Assembly: GCA_964508055.1 (NCBI GenBank)
Contig: CAZDRI010000019.1
Coordinates: 1-34,081, forward strand
Direction of reading: 5' to 3'
DNA from: CAZDRI01 sp964508055
GTDB taxonomy: Bacteria; Pseudomonadota; Gammaproteobacteria; PS1; Pseudothioglobaceae
DNA: 34,081 nt
Below, one piece after another: positions 15,091-23,970 of the stretch; position 1 is the first letter of the stretch, and each line of letters opens with the position of its first letter. Both the position numbers and the translations under genes were made by a program. The notes beneath the pieces are model-generated. The model saw only the letters and a list, made by a program, of their open reading frames with translations. It searched no databases and was not told the DNA's origin.

Positions 15091-18000
15091 ATGAACATCG
15101 GACATTTTTTTATTGATAGACCAATATTTGCTGTAGTGATTTCTATTGCAATAACTTTATTTGGAGTTTTAGCATATTTTTCCCTACCGGTATCACAATA
15201 CCCTCAAATTGCCCCTCCAATGATTCAAGTTAATGCTTCTTATCCTGGTGCTAGTGCTGAGACTGTTGCCAAAACTGTAGCAACTACTTTAGAACAAGAA
15301 ATTACAGGTGTTGATAATATGCTTTATATGTCTTCACAATCTACAAATGATGGTAATTTGAGTATTAAAATAACTTTTGCGGTGGGGACTGATCTTGATA
15401 ATGCTCAAGTGCAAGTGCAAAATCGTATATCAAGAATAATATCAAGATTGCCTCAAGAAGTAAGACAAATTGGAGTATCTACTAATAAAAGCTCTCCTAA
15501 TATGATGATGGTGATAAATCTATCATCGCCTAATAAGACCTATGATGAGATTTATATAGCTAATTATGCAATATTAAAAATCAAAGATAGATTAACTAAA
15601 ATCCCTGGAGTAGGAGATGTTTGGGTATTTGGTGCTGGAGAATATGCTATGCGCATTTGGTTAGACCCAGACAAAATGGCAGCATTAAAAATCACAGCAA
15701 ATGATGTAATTGATTCATTATCAAATCAAAATATCCAAGTTGGTAGCGGGATATTAAATCAACCACCAATGCCTAAACAAAATATGTTTGAGCTTAATAT
15801 CCAAGTAAAAGGAAGGCTTAGTAGTATTGAGGAATTTAATAATATTATTATAAAAAGTAATGCTGATGGCAAAATCGTGCATTTAAAAGATGTAGGTGCT
15901 GCTAAACTTGGTGCTACTAACTACAAAACTAAAGGTTATGTTGGTAATACTCCATCTATATTTATCCCAATATTTCAAAAGCCAGGCTCTAATGCATTAG
16001 ATACTGCCAAACAAGTCTTTGCCACAATGGATGCCATAAAAAAGGACTTCCCTAAAGATTTAGTTTATGATGCTATTTATAATCCAACAGAATATGTTGA
16101 TGATTCAATTGATGAAGTTTTAAAAACCATATTAGAGGCAACAGTTTTTGTAATGTTAGTAATGTTTTTATTTTTACAAAACTGGCGTTCAGCCTTAATA
16201 CCCATAATAGCAATTCCTGTATCTTTAATAGGCACTTTTGCGATAATGAAATATGTAGGACTATCATTAAATACCTTATCTTTATTTGGTTTAGTATTAG
16301 CGATAGGAATAGTAGTTGATGATGCAATTGTAGTGGTAGAAAATATGCAAAGATACTTAGCTAAAGGGCTATCACCCCGTGAAGCTGGTAAGAAAACTAT
16401 GACAGAAATATCATCAGCTCTTATTGCCACTTCATTGGTATTAGTTGCAGCATTTTTACCTGGGGCGTTTATGTCTGGCGTATCAGGAGTGTTTTTTCAA
16501 CAGTTTGGGTTTACCATTGCTACTGCAACTATTATATCTACAATCATATCACTAAGTTTAAGCCCAGCACTTGGTGTGCTATTCTTACGAAAAAATAAAG
16601 AAAAACAAAATAAAAAAATTAAATTTTTTCCTAATCCTATTAGTTGGTTTTTTCATTCTTTTGATAGATTATTTGTAGCATTATCAGGAGCTTATACTAT
16701 TTTTATAAAGAAAATAGTGCGCATGTTAATATTATTTATAATTTTTTATTTAGGATTAGCGGCTTTAGCTACTTGGCAATTTAAAAGCACTCCTACTGGC
16801 TTTATACCAGCACAAGATCAAGGTTATTTGATAACTGTTATTGAATTACCTGCTGGAGTATCTTTATCAAGAACTGATGATGTATTAAAAAAAGTGATAA
16901 ATAAAGTTATGAAAATTGACGGAGTTAAAGATACAGTAGCATTTGCTGGACTTTCAGCAGCTACATTTACTAATTCATCATCTTCTGCTGCAATGTTTAT
17001 TGCTTTAGATGATGCTGATAAAAGACAAGAAAAAGGCAGAAGTTCAGATGTGATTTTAGTTGAAGTAATTAAAAGTCTAGCAAGTATAAGTGAGGCTTTT
17101 ATTATAGCTGTGCCACCTCCTCCTGTTCCTGGTGTAGGTAATGCTGGAGGCTTTAATATGATGATACAAGATAAACAAGGATTAGGCTCACGAGTATTAG
17201 AGCAAGCAACTTGGGGTTTGGCAATGGCTGCAAATCAACATCCTAATATTGTGCAGTCTTTTACTACTTTTGATTCTAACACGCCTAAACTGTATCTTGA
17301 TATTGACAGAGAAAAGGCAAAAAGATTAAATATTCCTTTAACTGAGATATTTTCAGCATTACAAATATTCTTAGGCTCTAGTTATGTTAATGACTTTAAC
17401 TACTTAGGCAGAATATATAGAGTAATTGTGCAGGCAAAAAGTGATAGTAGGAAAGATGAAGCTGACATATCCAATATCCAAATTAAAAGTAGTAATGGAG
17501 ATATGTTGCCTTTAGATAACATAGCAACAATAAAACACACTTCAGCTCCTTCTCGCATTCCAAGATATAACTCTTTTCCTGCTGCTTCATTACAAGGTAA
17601 TACAGCACCTGGCATAAGTATGGGTGAGGCTTTATCTACAATGGAGAAATTAGCTGAAAAAGTATTACCTGAAGGGATAGAATTTGAATGGACAAACCTT
17701 GCTTTTCAACAAAAGTTAGAAGGTAACACTACAATGATTGCCTTTAGTATGGCGATAATATTTATATTTTTAATTCTTGCTGCTTTTTATGAGAGCATAT
17801 CTTTACCTTTGGCAATTTTATTAATTGCACCTATGAGTTTATTATCAAGTTTGGCAGGAGTTGCTATCAATAGCTTTGATAACAATATTCTTACTCAGAT
17901 AAGTTTTGTAGTTTTAATTGGTTTAGCAGCAAAAAATGCAATTCTAATAGTAGAGTTTGCTAAACAACAACAAGATATTGGGGCTAATGTTTATGATGCA

Positions 18001-18222
18001 GTTGTTGAGGCTTGTAAGATAAGATTTAGACCTATTATTATGACTGCTATGGCATTTATATTAGGGGTTTTACCTTTGGTTTTTGCATCTGGTGCGGGTT
18101 TTGAAATGCGCCAAAACATGGGAGTTGCAGTGTTTTATGGCATGATAGGTGTTACTTTTTTTGGCTTGGTATTTACACCTATTTTTTATGTGCTATTACG
18201 CAAGAATAAGAGAAAATCATGA
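15091..18222 (+). CDS. RND multidrug efflux transporter, HAE1/AcrB type
   Basis: This is a proton-driven trimeric inner-membrane pump that exports drugs, bile-type detergents or similar hydrophobic compounds. The 1043-aa length and two-fold repeat (12 TM helices, two large periplasmic loops) are those of AcrB. It starts with the family's MNIGHFFIDRPIFAVVISIA type N-terminus and has SLPVSQYPQIAPP at about 32-44. The proton-relay acidic pair is present in GIVVDDAIVVVEN of TM4, and the lysine partner in GLAAKNAILIVEFAK of TM10. The substrate-loop segment AVPPPPVPGVGNAGGF is intact, as in hydrophobic-and-amphiphilic exporters. It overlaps the outer-membrane factor by four bases. Substrates cannot be told from sequence. 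Confidence 0.96.
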   Translation: MNIGHFFIDRPIFAVVISIAITLFGVLAYFSLPVSQYPQIAPPMIQVNASYPGASAETVAKTVATTLEQEITGVDNMLYMSSQSTNDGNLSIKITFAVGTDLDNAQVQVQNRISRIISRLPQEVRQIGVSTNKSSPNMMMVINLSSPNKTYDEIYIANYAILKIKDRLTKIPGVGDVWVFGAGEYAMRIWLDPDKMAALKITANDVIDSLSNQNIQVGSGILNQPPMPKQNMFELNIQVKGRLSSIEEFNNIIIKSNADGKIVHLKDVGAAKLGATNYKTKGYVGNTPSIFIPIFQKPGSNALDTAKQVFATMDAIKKDFPKDLVYDAIYNPTEYVDDSIDEVLKTILEATVFVMLVMFLFLQNWRSALIPIIAIPVSLIGTFAIMKYVGLSLNTLSLFGLVLAIGIVVDDAIVVVENMQRYLAKGLSPREAGKKTMTEISSALIATSLVLVAAFLPGAFMSGVSGVFFQQFGFTIATATIISTIISLSLSPALGVLFLRKNKEKQNKKIKFFPNPISWFFHSFDRLFVALSGAYTIFIKKIVRMLILFIIFYLGLAALATWQFKSTPTGFIPAQDQGYLITVIELPAGVSLSRTDDVLKKVINKVMKIDGVKDTVAFAGLSAATFTNSSSSAAMFIALDDADKRQEKGRSSDVILVEVIKSLASISEAFIIAVPPPPVPGVGNAGGFNMMIQDKQGLGSRVLEQATWGLAMAANQHPNIVQSFTTFDSNTPKLYLDIDREKAKRLNIPLTEIFSALQIFLGSSYVNDFNYLGRIYRVIVQAKSDSRKDEADISNIQIKSSNGDMLPLDNIATIKHTSAPSRIPRYNSFPAASLQGNTAPGISMGEALSTMEKLAEKVLPEGIEFEWTNLAFQQKLEGNTTMIAFSMAIIFIFLILAAFYESISLPLAILLIAPMSLLSSLAGVAINSFDNNILTQISFVVLIGLAAKNAILIVEFAKQQQDIGANVYDAVVEACKIRFRPIIMTAMAFILGVLPLVFASGAGFEMRQNMGVAVFYGMIGVTFFGLVFTPIFYVLLRKNKRKS

Positions 18223-19613
18223 AAGTAATACTATCAATATTATTTTATTTATTACTTTTATCTTGCACAGAGTTTCAAGATTATAAAACTATTAATAATA
18301 TTACTAATAGTGATTTAAAGAAAAATGTTGAGTTTCATTATAATAAAAAAATAGTTGATTTAAAGCCTATAAGCTCATGGTGGCAACAATTAAAAGATGA
18401 TAATTTGACTATGATTATTGAAAAAGCATTAGTAAATAATCAAGATATTAAAATTGCTGCTAAGAATATTAAAAAAATTAAAAATCAATCTTATCAAGCA
18501 GAATTAGATTTTTATCCTACATTAGATGCTGAGTTTAATTATACAGACCAAAAAAGAAGTTTAAATGCCCCTGAAGTGCCAGTAAATAGAGATATTTATT
18601 ATTATGATTCTGCTATTAATACATCTTGGGAAGTAGATTTATTTGATAAATTATCAGATACAGAAAAACTATATGATGCAAGTATTAAAAAATCTACTTA
18701 CGATAAGGATGCAATTAAAATTAGTATAGCATCTCAAGTTGCAAGTAGTTATATTAAATTAAGAGGTAGTCAAGTTAGTTTAAATATCTATGAAAATAGT
18801 ATTATTAATTATAAGAAAACTTATGAATTAACAAAAAAATTAATAGAAAGTGGCAAGAGAACTAACTTAGATTTATTAAAAATTGATGCTCAATTACAGT
18901 TAGTAAAATCAACTATACCAACTTTAAAAGCAGATATTAATAAAAGTATAAATACTATCTTATTATTAATTGGTGAATACGATAAAGATATTATTAATAT
19001 TCTAAAACAAAACAGCACCCTGCCTGATTTACCAGAATTGATTAGAGTAGGAGAAGCCTCTGATTTGTTTAAATTACGCCCAGATATAAAAGCTCATAAA
19101 AGTAATATACTAGCAACAATCAGTAAATATAATTTAGAAACTGCTGATTTATATCCAAAATTAAACATTATTGGTTATATTGGTTTTATAGCTACTAATC
19201 TTTCTAACCTTACTCTAAATGATTCTTTTAGCTATCAATTAAACCCTAATCTTAATTGGTCTTTTATTGATTTTACTAAAACTAAAAGTAAAATAAAAAA
19301 TGCTGATATTGATACTAAAATCACTATTGATGAGTATCAAAAAGTAGTTTTAAATGCTGTTTTAGAAGTTGAAAATGCTATAGATAGTTTTAAAAAAGAA
19401 AGCCAAAAAAGGAATTTATTGCATAAAACAACTATTCTAAATAATGAAACTTTAAATTTAGTAAACATCAGATTTAAAGAAGGCAAGGATAATACTTTAA
19501 GTTTGTTAGATGCAGAAAAAGATTTGCTTAACACTAAAATTCAACTATCTCAAAGTGAAACAAATTTAGCTTTAAATTTAATAGCAATTTACAAATCATT
19601 AGGAGTAATGTAG
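18219..19613 (+). CDS. Outer-membrane efflux lipoprotein, OprM/NodT family
   Basis: This is the trimeric channel that completes the tripartite pump by spanning periplasm and outer membrane. The 464-aa protein begins with a signal and a lipobox, LLLSC, giving lipidated C16. After that come the expected SSWWQQLKDDNLTMIIEKAL type N-terminal region (about 47-68) and two homologous halves of long alpha-helical segments with short barrel strands. The final repeat ends in KDNTLSLLDAEKDLL, a well-known landmark of the family. Its ATG overlaps the pump stop (ATGA). The AGGAG near its 3' end (19601-19605) serves the next small gene. Confidence 0.93.
   Translation: MKVILSILFYLLLLSCTEFQDYKTINNITNSDLKKNVEFHYNKKIVDLKPISSWWQQLKDDNLTMIIEKALVNNQDIKIAAKNIKKIKNQSYQAELDFYPTLDAEFNYTDQKRSLNAPEVPVNRDIYYYDSAINTSWEVDLFDKLSDTEKLYDASIKKSTYDKDAIKISIASQVASSYIKLRGSQVSLNIYENSIINYKKTYELTKKLIESGKRTNLDLLKIDAQLQLVKSTIPTLKADINKSINTILLLIGEYDKDIINILKQNSTLPDLPELIRVGEASDLFKLRPDIKAHKSNILATISKYNLETADLYPKLNIIGYIGFIATNLSNLTLNDSFSYQLNPNLNWSFIDFTKTKSKIKNADIDTKITIDEYQKVVLNAVLEVENAIDSFKKESQKRNLLHKTTILNNETLNLVNIRFKEGKDNTLSLLDAEKDLLNTKIQLSQSETNLALNLIAIYKSLGVM
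19601..19605 (+). promoter_or_regulatory. Ribosome-binding site supporting a TTG start
   Basis: AGGAG sits inside the last codons of the outer-membrane factor gene, ten bases before TTG at 19616. The downstream frame has no internal Met, so this site is the main evidence for where that gene begins. Confidence 0.5.
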
Positions 19614-19615
19614 TT

Positions 19616-19975
19616 TTGCTTTTAAAAATCTTAGGAATACTTTGGATAGTATTAGGAATATATTCTTTTCATAGACCAAAAGCATTATTAAAAATATTAC
19701 AAAAAAAAAGCATTAAGAAATTAAGAAAGCTATTGTTTGCTCTATGGATTATAGTAAGTTCATACTTTATATCAATAGGTCTTGAATATTCTAGTTTTTT
19801 AGCAAAAATAGTTTTAATAATAGGTATAGGCGGCATTATTGAATCATTCATTATCCTAAATAAAAAACTAACTGATGACTTGCTTAAATACTCTTTAGAA
19901 ATATCAGATAATGTATTAAAAGTAGTTGCTCTTTTGTATATTTTAATAGGCTTTGTGTTTCTTTATATTAAATAA
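19616..19975 (+). CDS. Small membrane protein of unknown function, TTG start
   Basis: I do not recognise this family. The 119-aa product is very hydrophobic, with about four predicted membrane segments (roughly 1-18, 40-54, 60-80 and 98-118). A Lys/Arg-rich loop lies between the first two (about 20-39) and an acidic stretch before the last. It contains no Met other than the start. TTG is the only plausible initiation codon given the AGGAG upstream. It begins two bases after the stop of the outer-membrane factor and so is probably the fourth cistron of the efflux operon. That suggests a role at the same membrane, perhaps in pump assembly, but this is inference from position. No catalytic motif is visible. 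A gap of 168 bp to the convergent nlpD-like gene follows, with no feature seen. Confidence 0.65.
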   Translation: MLLKILGILWIVLGIYSFHRPKALLKILQKKSIKKLRKLLFALWIIVSSYFISIGLEYSSFLAKIVLIIGIGGIIESFIILNKKLTDDLLKYSLEISDNVLKVVALLYILIGFVFLYIK

Positions 19976-20143
19976 GACTATGCACTATATCAGTAATTTT
20001 TTTATAAAGAGCAAAGTGATTGGATTTTTTAAGGTTACTTATATAACCAATATTAGTGTAATTTATTAATTCCAATACACACTATACAATACATTGATCT
20101 TTAATGTCTTTGAAAGTTCAGATAGTTTAGTTTTATTATTCGT

Positions 20144-20857
20144 TTACTTAATATAGCTTAGAGGATCTACGGGTTTACTTTGTTTACGCATTTCAAAATA
20201 AAAAGGCTTATTGCCTGCTACTGCAATTGGCTCCCCAGCTAATACCTCATCACCACTTTTTATTTTTAATATTTTATTTTGAGTATAAGCACTGTAGATA
20301 TCAAAAGGATGTTTAATAATAATCATCTTGCCATGACTTAACATTTTATCACCACTATATGCAACTACACCATCTCTTACAGCTTTAACGGTTTGTCCAT
20401 TTTTAGTAGCAAATTTAATACCTAATTTTGATTTTTTAAATGAGAACTTTTCAATAATTTTAGCATCTACTGGGTAAACCCATTCTTTATTAGTAAATTT
20501 AGTTTTCTTCTTAGTTTTTCCTTTATAACTATTTTTAGCTTTAACAACACTAACAGTTGATTTTTCTTTATTTGTTTGTTCTTTAGATATATTAATATTT
20601 AAAACATTATCAGTATTTAGTGTTAGTTTTTGACCTATTTTCAGAACATAAGGTCTGTTAAGATTATTTGCCATTGCTAACAAATCAACATTTAAATTAC
20701 ATTGCCAAGCGATTAATATTAATTTATCTCCTGTTTTTACTAGGTAATCATTAGTGCAGTCAATATGAGATTTATCAACAATTATTGCTTCATTTTTATA
20801 AATATTGCATGAGCTTAAAAATAAAATAATGAAAAGAAAAAGAAATTTATCTAACAT
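20144..20857 (-). CDS. nlpD: NlpD-like lipoprotein with LysM and degenerate M23 domains
   Basis: NlpD-type proteins sit in the outer membrane and activate amidases that split septal peptidoglycan. The 237-aa protein has a lipobox, LSSC (C17), a LysM domain (about 40-84, with YLVKTGDKLILIAWQCN), a Lys-rich linker, and a C-terminal LytM/M23 domain (about 130-236). The M23 metal ligands are missing: the usual HxGxD region reads KLGIKFA, and the HxH region reads YFEMRK. It should therefore be an activator and not a hydrolase, as for E. coli NlpD. Its position after pcm and yqaA is a conserved gammaproteobacterial order. rpoS, often next, is not here. It overlaps yqaA by 11 bases. Confidence 0.88.
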   Translation of the reverse strand: MLDKFLFLFIILFLSSCNIYKNEAIIVDKSHIDCTNDYLVKTGDKLILIAWQCNLNVDLLAMANNLNRPYVLKIGQKLTLNTDNVLNINISKEQTNKEKSTVSVVKAKNSYKGKTKKKTKFTNKEWVYPVDAKIIEKFSFKKSKLGIKFATKNGQTVKAVRDGVVAYSGDKMLSHGKMIIIKHPFDIYSAYTQNKILKIKSGDEVLAGEPIAVAGNKPFYFEMRKQSKPVDPLSYIK

Positions 20858-21425
20858 ATAAATATAATCCTATTGCAATTACTACGACCAACCATCCAAT
20901 ACCATCAATGTATTTTCTTAGCCATTCGTCACATTTTTCACCAAAATGATATACAAAGTAAGCAACTAAGAAAAATCTAGCTCCTCTTGCTACTATTGAT
21001 GCTAACACGAAAGGCAACAATGCCATTGATAAAACACCAGCCATAATTGTAAATAATTTATAAGGAATAGGACTAAATCCTGCAATAAATACTACCCATA
21101 CTCCATATTCATCAAACCACAATTTAACATTAGCTAACTTAGCTATATAATTCATTTTTTCAAAAAAAGGTAATAGCAACTCATAGCCAATCATTCCTAA
21201 TACATAACCAAATACCCCTCCTATTACTGAAAAAATCGTAGTAATAAAAGCAAGGCTAAAAGCATTTTCCATTTTTTTTAAAACCATAGGAGCTAACATC
21301 ACATCAGGAGGTGGATATGGCAGCAACGATGACTCAATGAAGCTTAAAAAAGCTAGATAATAAACAGCTTTTTTATGTTCAGCCCAGTTTAAAATCTTAA
21401 AATATAATTTTGAAAAAATTCTCAT
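20847..21425 (-). CDS. yqaA: YqaA family inner-membrane protein (DedA/VTT-like)
   Basis: This 192-aa membrane protein is related to the DedA/SNARE-associated superfamily, some members of which move undecaprenyl phosphate or other lipids across the membrane. The family marks seen are SFIESSLLPYPPPDVMLAPM (about 28-47), a Gly-rich segment VIGGVFGYVLGMIGYELL (about 66-83) and GFSPIPYKLFTIMAG (about 115-129), the reentrant-loop regions with conserved Glu, Pro and Gly. Four to five hydrophobic segments are evident. It lies between pcm and nlpD, overlapping both (4 and 11 bases), in a recurring cluster. The substrate of YqaA proteins is not established, so the function is left open. Confidence 0.85.
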   Translation of the reverse strand: MRIFSKLYFKILNWAEHKKAVYYLAFLSFIESSLLPYPPPDVMLAPMVLKKMENAFSLAFITTIFSVIGGVFGYVLGMIGYELLLPFFEKMNYIAKLANVKLWFDEYGVWVVFIAGFSPIPYKLFTIMAGVLSMALLPFVLASIVARGARFFLVAYFVYHFGEKCDEWLRKYIDGIGWLVVVIAIGLYLYVR

Positions 21426-22087
21426 TCTATTCCTGATATAAGAGGAACAAAAATAACATCTGCTATTTCTTTTTTTGTTATTTTTATACCATCAAACGAC
21501 ATTTTTACAAGTTTTTGCCCATTATCTGAACCAACAGGTGCAACTAATCTACCGCCTTTTTTTAGTTTTTTTAGAAGTTTGTCAGGAATATACTCCGGTG
21601 CCGCTGTGAGCATAATTGCATCAAAAAAGTTATCTTGATATTTTTTTACATCAAAACCATCTCCATAGCTAAGTTCAATATTATTAAGCCCTAATTCAGC
21701 TAATTTTTTTTTAGCTTTATTATATAAACCTTGTATTCTTTCAACACTATAGACCTTATCAAAAATTTGAGCTAATACTGCTGTTTGATAACCGCAACCT
21801 GAGCCTATTTCTAAAATATTACCACAATCCCCCTCTACTACCGCTTGGGTCATTAATCCTACAATTAGAGGTTGGGATATAGTTTGGGAAAAGCCAATTG
21901 GTAATGTTATATTTCTATATGCTTGTCTTGACAAAGCATCATCTATAAAAAAATGCCTCGGGGTTGATTTCATAACTTGCTTTACTTGAGCATTAGTTAC
22001 TCCTTCAGCGGTGAGTGAATCTATTAGAGCTGAGCGTACTTTTTGACCTGTAGCACCAAACCCTGAAAATTTAGATAAATTTACCAT
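21422..22087 (-). CDS. pcm: Protein-L-isoaspartate O-methyltransferase Pcm
   Basis: Pcm methylates isoaspartyl residues formed by protein ageing, using S-adenosylmethionine, so that they can revert to aspartate. The 221-aa protein has the SAM-binding motif LEIGSGCGYQTAVLA (about 92-106), the upstream segment PIGFSQTISQPLIVGLMTQ (63-81) that contacts the substrate, and the post-motif segments SYGDGFDVKKY and FDAIMLTAAPEYIP. These are the standard family blocks in order. It starts four bases after the glyQ stop and overlaps yqaA by four bases. surE, a frequent upstream neighbour, is replaced here by glyQ. Confidence 0.96.
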   Translation of the reverse strand: MVNLSKFSGFGATGQKVRSALIDSLTAEGVTNAQVKQVMKSTPRHFFIDDALSRQAYRNITLPIGFSQTISQPLIVGLMTQAVVEGDCGNILEIGSGCGYQTAVLAQIFDKVYSVERIQGLYNKAKKKLAELGLNNIELSYGDGFDVKKYQDNFFDAIMLTAAPEYIPDKLLKKLKKGGRLVAPVGSDNGQKLVKMSFDGIKITKKEIADVIFVPLISGIE

Positions 22088-22091
22088 ATTT

Positions 22092-22979
22092 TTATTTGCA
22101 CAAAGGAAAGTCTAATGCTTGCCTTGATTCATAATATATTTTAGCTACTTTTTGCGACATTGCTCTTACCCTTTTTATAAATCTTGCTCTATCAGTAACA
22201 CTAATTGCATGTCTTGCATCTAATAAATTAAATATATGTGATGCTTTTAAAACTTGTTCATAAGCAGGGATTGACAGTTTTTCATTAATTAAAGTTTGAT
22301 GCGTTTTTTCACAATAATCAAACTCTAAAAATAAATAATCCGTATTTGCTAATTTAAAATTATATTTTGACTGCTCAACTTCATTTTGATGAAAAATTTC
22401 TCTATAAGTTACATTATTATCCCAAACCAAATCAAAAACGCTTTCTACGCCTTGTAAATACATTGCTAAACGCTCTAATCCGTAAGTTATCTCTCCTGAT
22501 ACTGGCTCACAACGCAGGCTACCAACTTGTTGAAAATAAGTAAATTGAGTAATTTCCATACCATTTAGCCATACTTCCCAGCCTAATCCCCACGCTCCTA
22601 AAGTTGGTGATTCCCAATTATCTTCAACAAATCTAATATCATGAACATTTAAATCAATACCTATAGCTTCTAATGACTCTAAATATAGATCTTGAAAATT
22701 ATCTGGTGATGGTTTTAGTAATACTTGAAATTGGTAATAATGCTGTAATCTATTAGGATTATCTCCATACCTGCCATCAGTAGGTCTTCTTGATGCTTGT
22801 ACATAAGCACTTCTCCATGGTTCTGGACCTATTGAGCGTAAAAAAGTTGCCACATGAAATGTACCAGCTCCTACTTCCATATCATAAGGTTGCATAAGTA
22901 CACAACCTTTATCAGCCCAAAATTTTTGTAACTTTAATATTAAGTCTTGAAATGATAATGCTGTGTTTAACTGCTTCAC
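22092..22979 (-). CDS. glyQ: Glycyl-tRNA synthetase alpha subunit GlyQ
   Basis: GlyQ is the catalytic alpha chain of the heterotetrameric bacterial GlyRS, which charges tRNA-Gly. The 295-aa protein is full length and very conserved: FWADKGCVLMQPYDMEVGAG (20-39), the class II motif 2 region EPWRSAYVQASRRPTDGRYG (54-73), LQHYYQFQVLLKPSP (78-92) and GLGWEVWLNGMEITQFTYFQ (131-150). The beta subunit gene glyS normally follows directly but is not here; pcm follows instead. Since the alpha chain needs the beta chain, glyS must lie elsewhere in the genome. The promoter would be in the 72-bp gap shared with divergent msrBA. Confidence 0.97.
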   Translation of the reverse strand: MKQLNTALSFQDLILKLQKFWADKGCVLMQPYDMEVGAGTFHVATFLRSIGPEPWRSAYVQASRRPTDGRYGDNPNRLQHYYQFQVLLKPSPDNFQDLYLESLEAIGIDLNVHDIRFVEDNWESPTLGAWGLGWEVWLNGMEITQFTYFQQVGSLRCEPVSGEITYGLERLAMYLQGVESVFDLVWDNNVTYREIFHQNEVEQSKYNFKLANTDYLFLEFDYCEKTHQTLINEKLSIPAYEQVLKASHIFNLLDARHAISVTDRARFIKRVRAMSQKVAKIYYESRQALDFPLCK

Positions 22980-23051
22980 TGTTTATATAATATGACTGAT
23001 GTAAACTAAAAACAAAACTATTTTACTTAATTAATAATATGGTTTTATACT

Positions 23052-23909
23052 ATGGTAGAAAAAAAATATAAAAACTTAACTCTTAAAGAACAAAATATAA
23101 TAATACATAAAGGCACAGAAATGCCCTTTAGTGGTAAATACAATAATTTTTTTGCTAATGGAACTTATATTTGCAAAAACTGTCATCAAGAATTATATTA
23201 CTCTAAACATAAATTTCCCTCTTATTGCGGTTGGCCAAGTTTTGATAATGCCATATCTGGAAAAATAAAAAAACAAATTGATGCAGATGGTATAAGAGAA
23301 GAAATAGTATGCAGTAATTGTAATGCCCATTTAGGACATATTTTTTATAATGAAGGTTTTACAAAACAAAATGTTCGCCATTGTGTTAATTCTATTTCCT
23401 TAGAATTTATCAAAAAAGAAAAAACTAAAAAAGCCTATTTTGCAGCTGGTTGTTTTTGGGGAGTTGAGCATTTATTTAGACATTATAAAAAAGTAAAAGC
23501 AGTATCTGGATATATGGGTGGTACAAAAGAAAACCCAAGCTATGAAGATGTTTGTTATAATAATAGTGGTCATTTAGAAGTTGTTGAAATAACTTATAAT
23601 ATTGCAGACATAAGTTATGAAGAATTAGTTAAATTCTTTTTTGAAATCCATGACCCAACTCAAACTAATGGTCAAGGTTCTGATATTGGTAACCAATACT
23701 TGTCAACAATTTTTTATAATGATAATATTGAAAAAAAAACAGCTATAAAAATAATAAATATTCTTCAAAATAAAGGTTACAAAATAGCCACTAAATTAAT
23801 AGCTAAAACTAAATTTTGGATTGCTGAGGACTATCATCAACAATATTATGATAAAAATAAAGCTAAGCCTTATTGTCATAAATATGTAAAAAAATTTAAA
23901 AATTTGTAA
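23052..23909 (+). CDS. Bifunctional methionine sulfoxide reductase, MsrB-MsrA fusion
   Basis: The protein repairs oxidised methionine: MsrB reduces the R form and MsrA the S form. In this 285-aa fusion MsrB is first (about 5-120). It has zinc cysteines C41, C44, C87 and C90, the catalytic C111 in VRHCVNSISLEF, and a possible resolving C59 in SYCGWPSF. MsrA follows (about 126-280) with the catalytic C134 in AAGCFWGVEH, the segment SGYMGGTKENPSYEDVC and the conserved YHQQYY tail region. No signal peptide or thioredoxin domain is present, so it is cytoplasmic and probably recycled by thioredoxin, such as that at 1979. The start has no clear ribosome-binding site. It is divergent from glyQ and stands alone. 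Confidence 0.95.
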   Translation: MVEKKYKNLTLKEQNIIIHKGTEMPFSGKYNNFFANGTYICKNCHQELYYSKHKFPSYCGWPSFDNAISGKIKKQIDADGIREEIVCSNCNAHLGHIFYNEGFTKQNVRHCVNSISLEFIKKEKTKKAYFAAGCFWGVEHLFRHYKKVKAVSGYMGGTKENPSYEDVCYNNSGHLEVVEITYNIADISYEELVKFFFEIHDPTQTNGQGSDIGNQYLSTIFYNDNIEKKTAIKIINILQNKGYKIATKLIAKTKFWIAEDYHQQYYDKNKAKPYCHKYVKKFKNL

Positions 23910-23931
23910 TCAATTTTTTTAAATTTAGATA

Positions 23932-23937
23932 TATAAT
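23932..23937 (+). promoter_or_regulatory. Likely -10 element for the dct-sdh gene run
   Basis: A perfect TATAAT lies 33 bases before the dctP start codon and upstream of its AAGGGGA ribosome-binding site (23956-23962). No good -35 hexamer is visible at 16-18 bases, and TATAAT is common by chance in this composition, so confidence is limited. Confidence 0.4.
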
Positions 23938-23970
23938 AGTTTTAAAATTTTTAATAAGGGGAAATAAAAA

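Noticed and set aside
16073..16430. Two minus-strand open frames inside the RND pump gene
   Set aside because: They are shadows of a well-conserved transporter coding region and resemble no protein.
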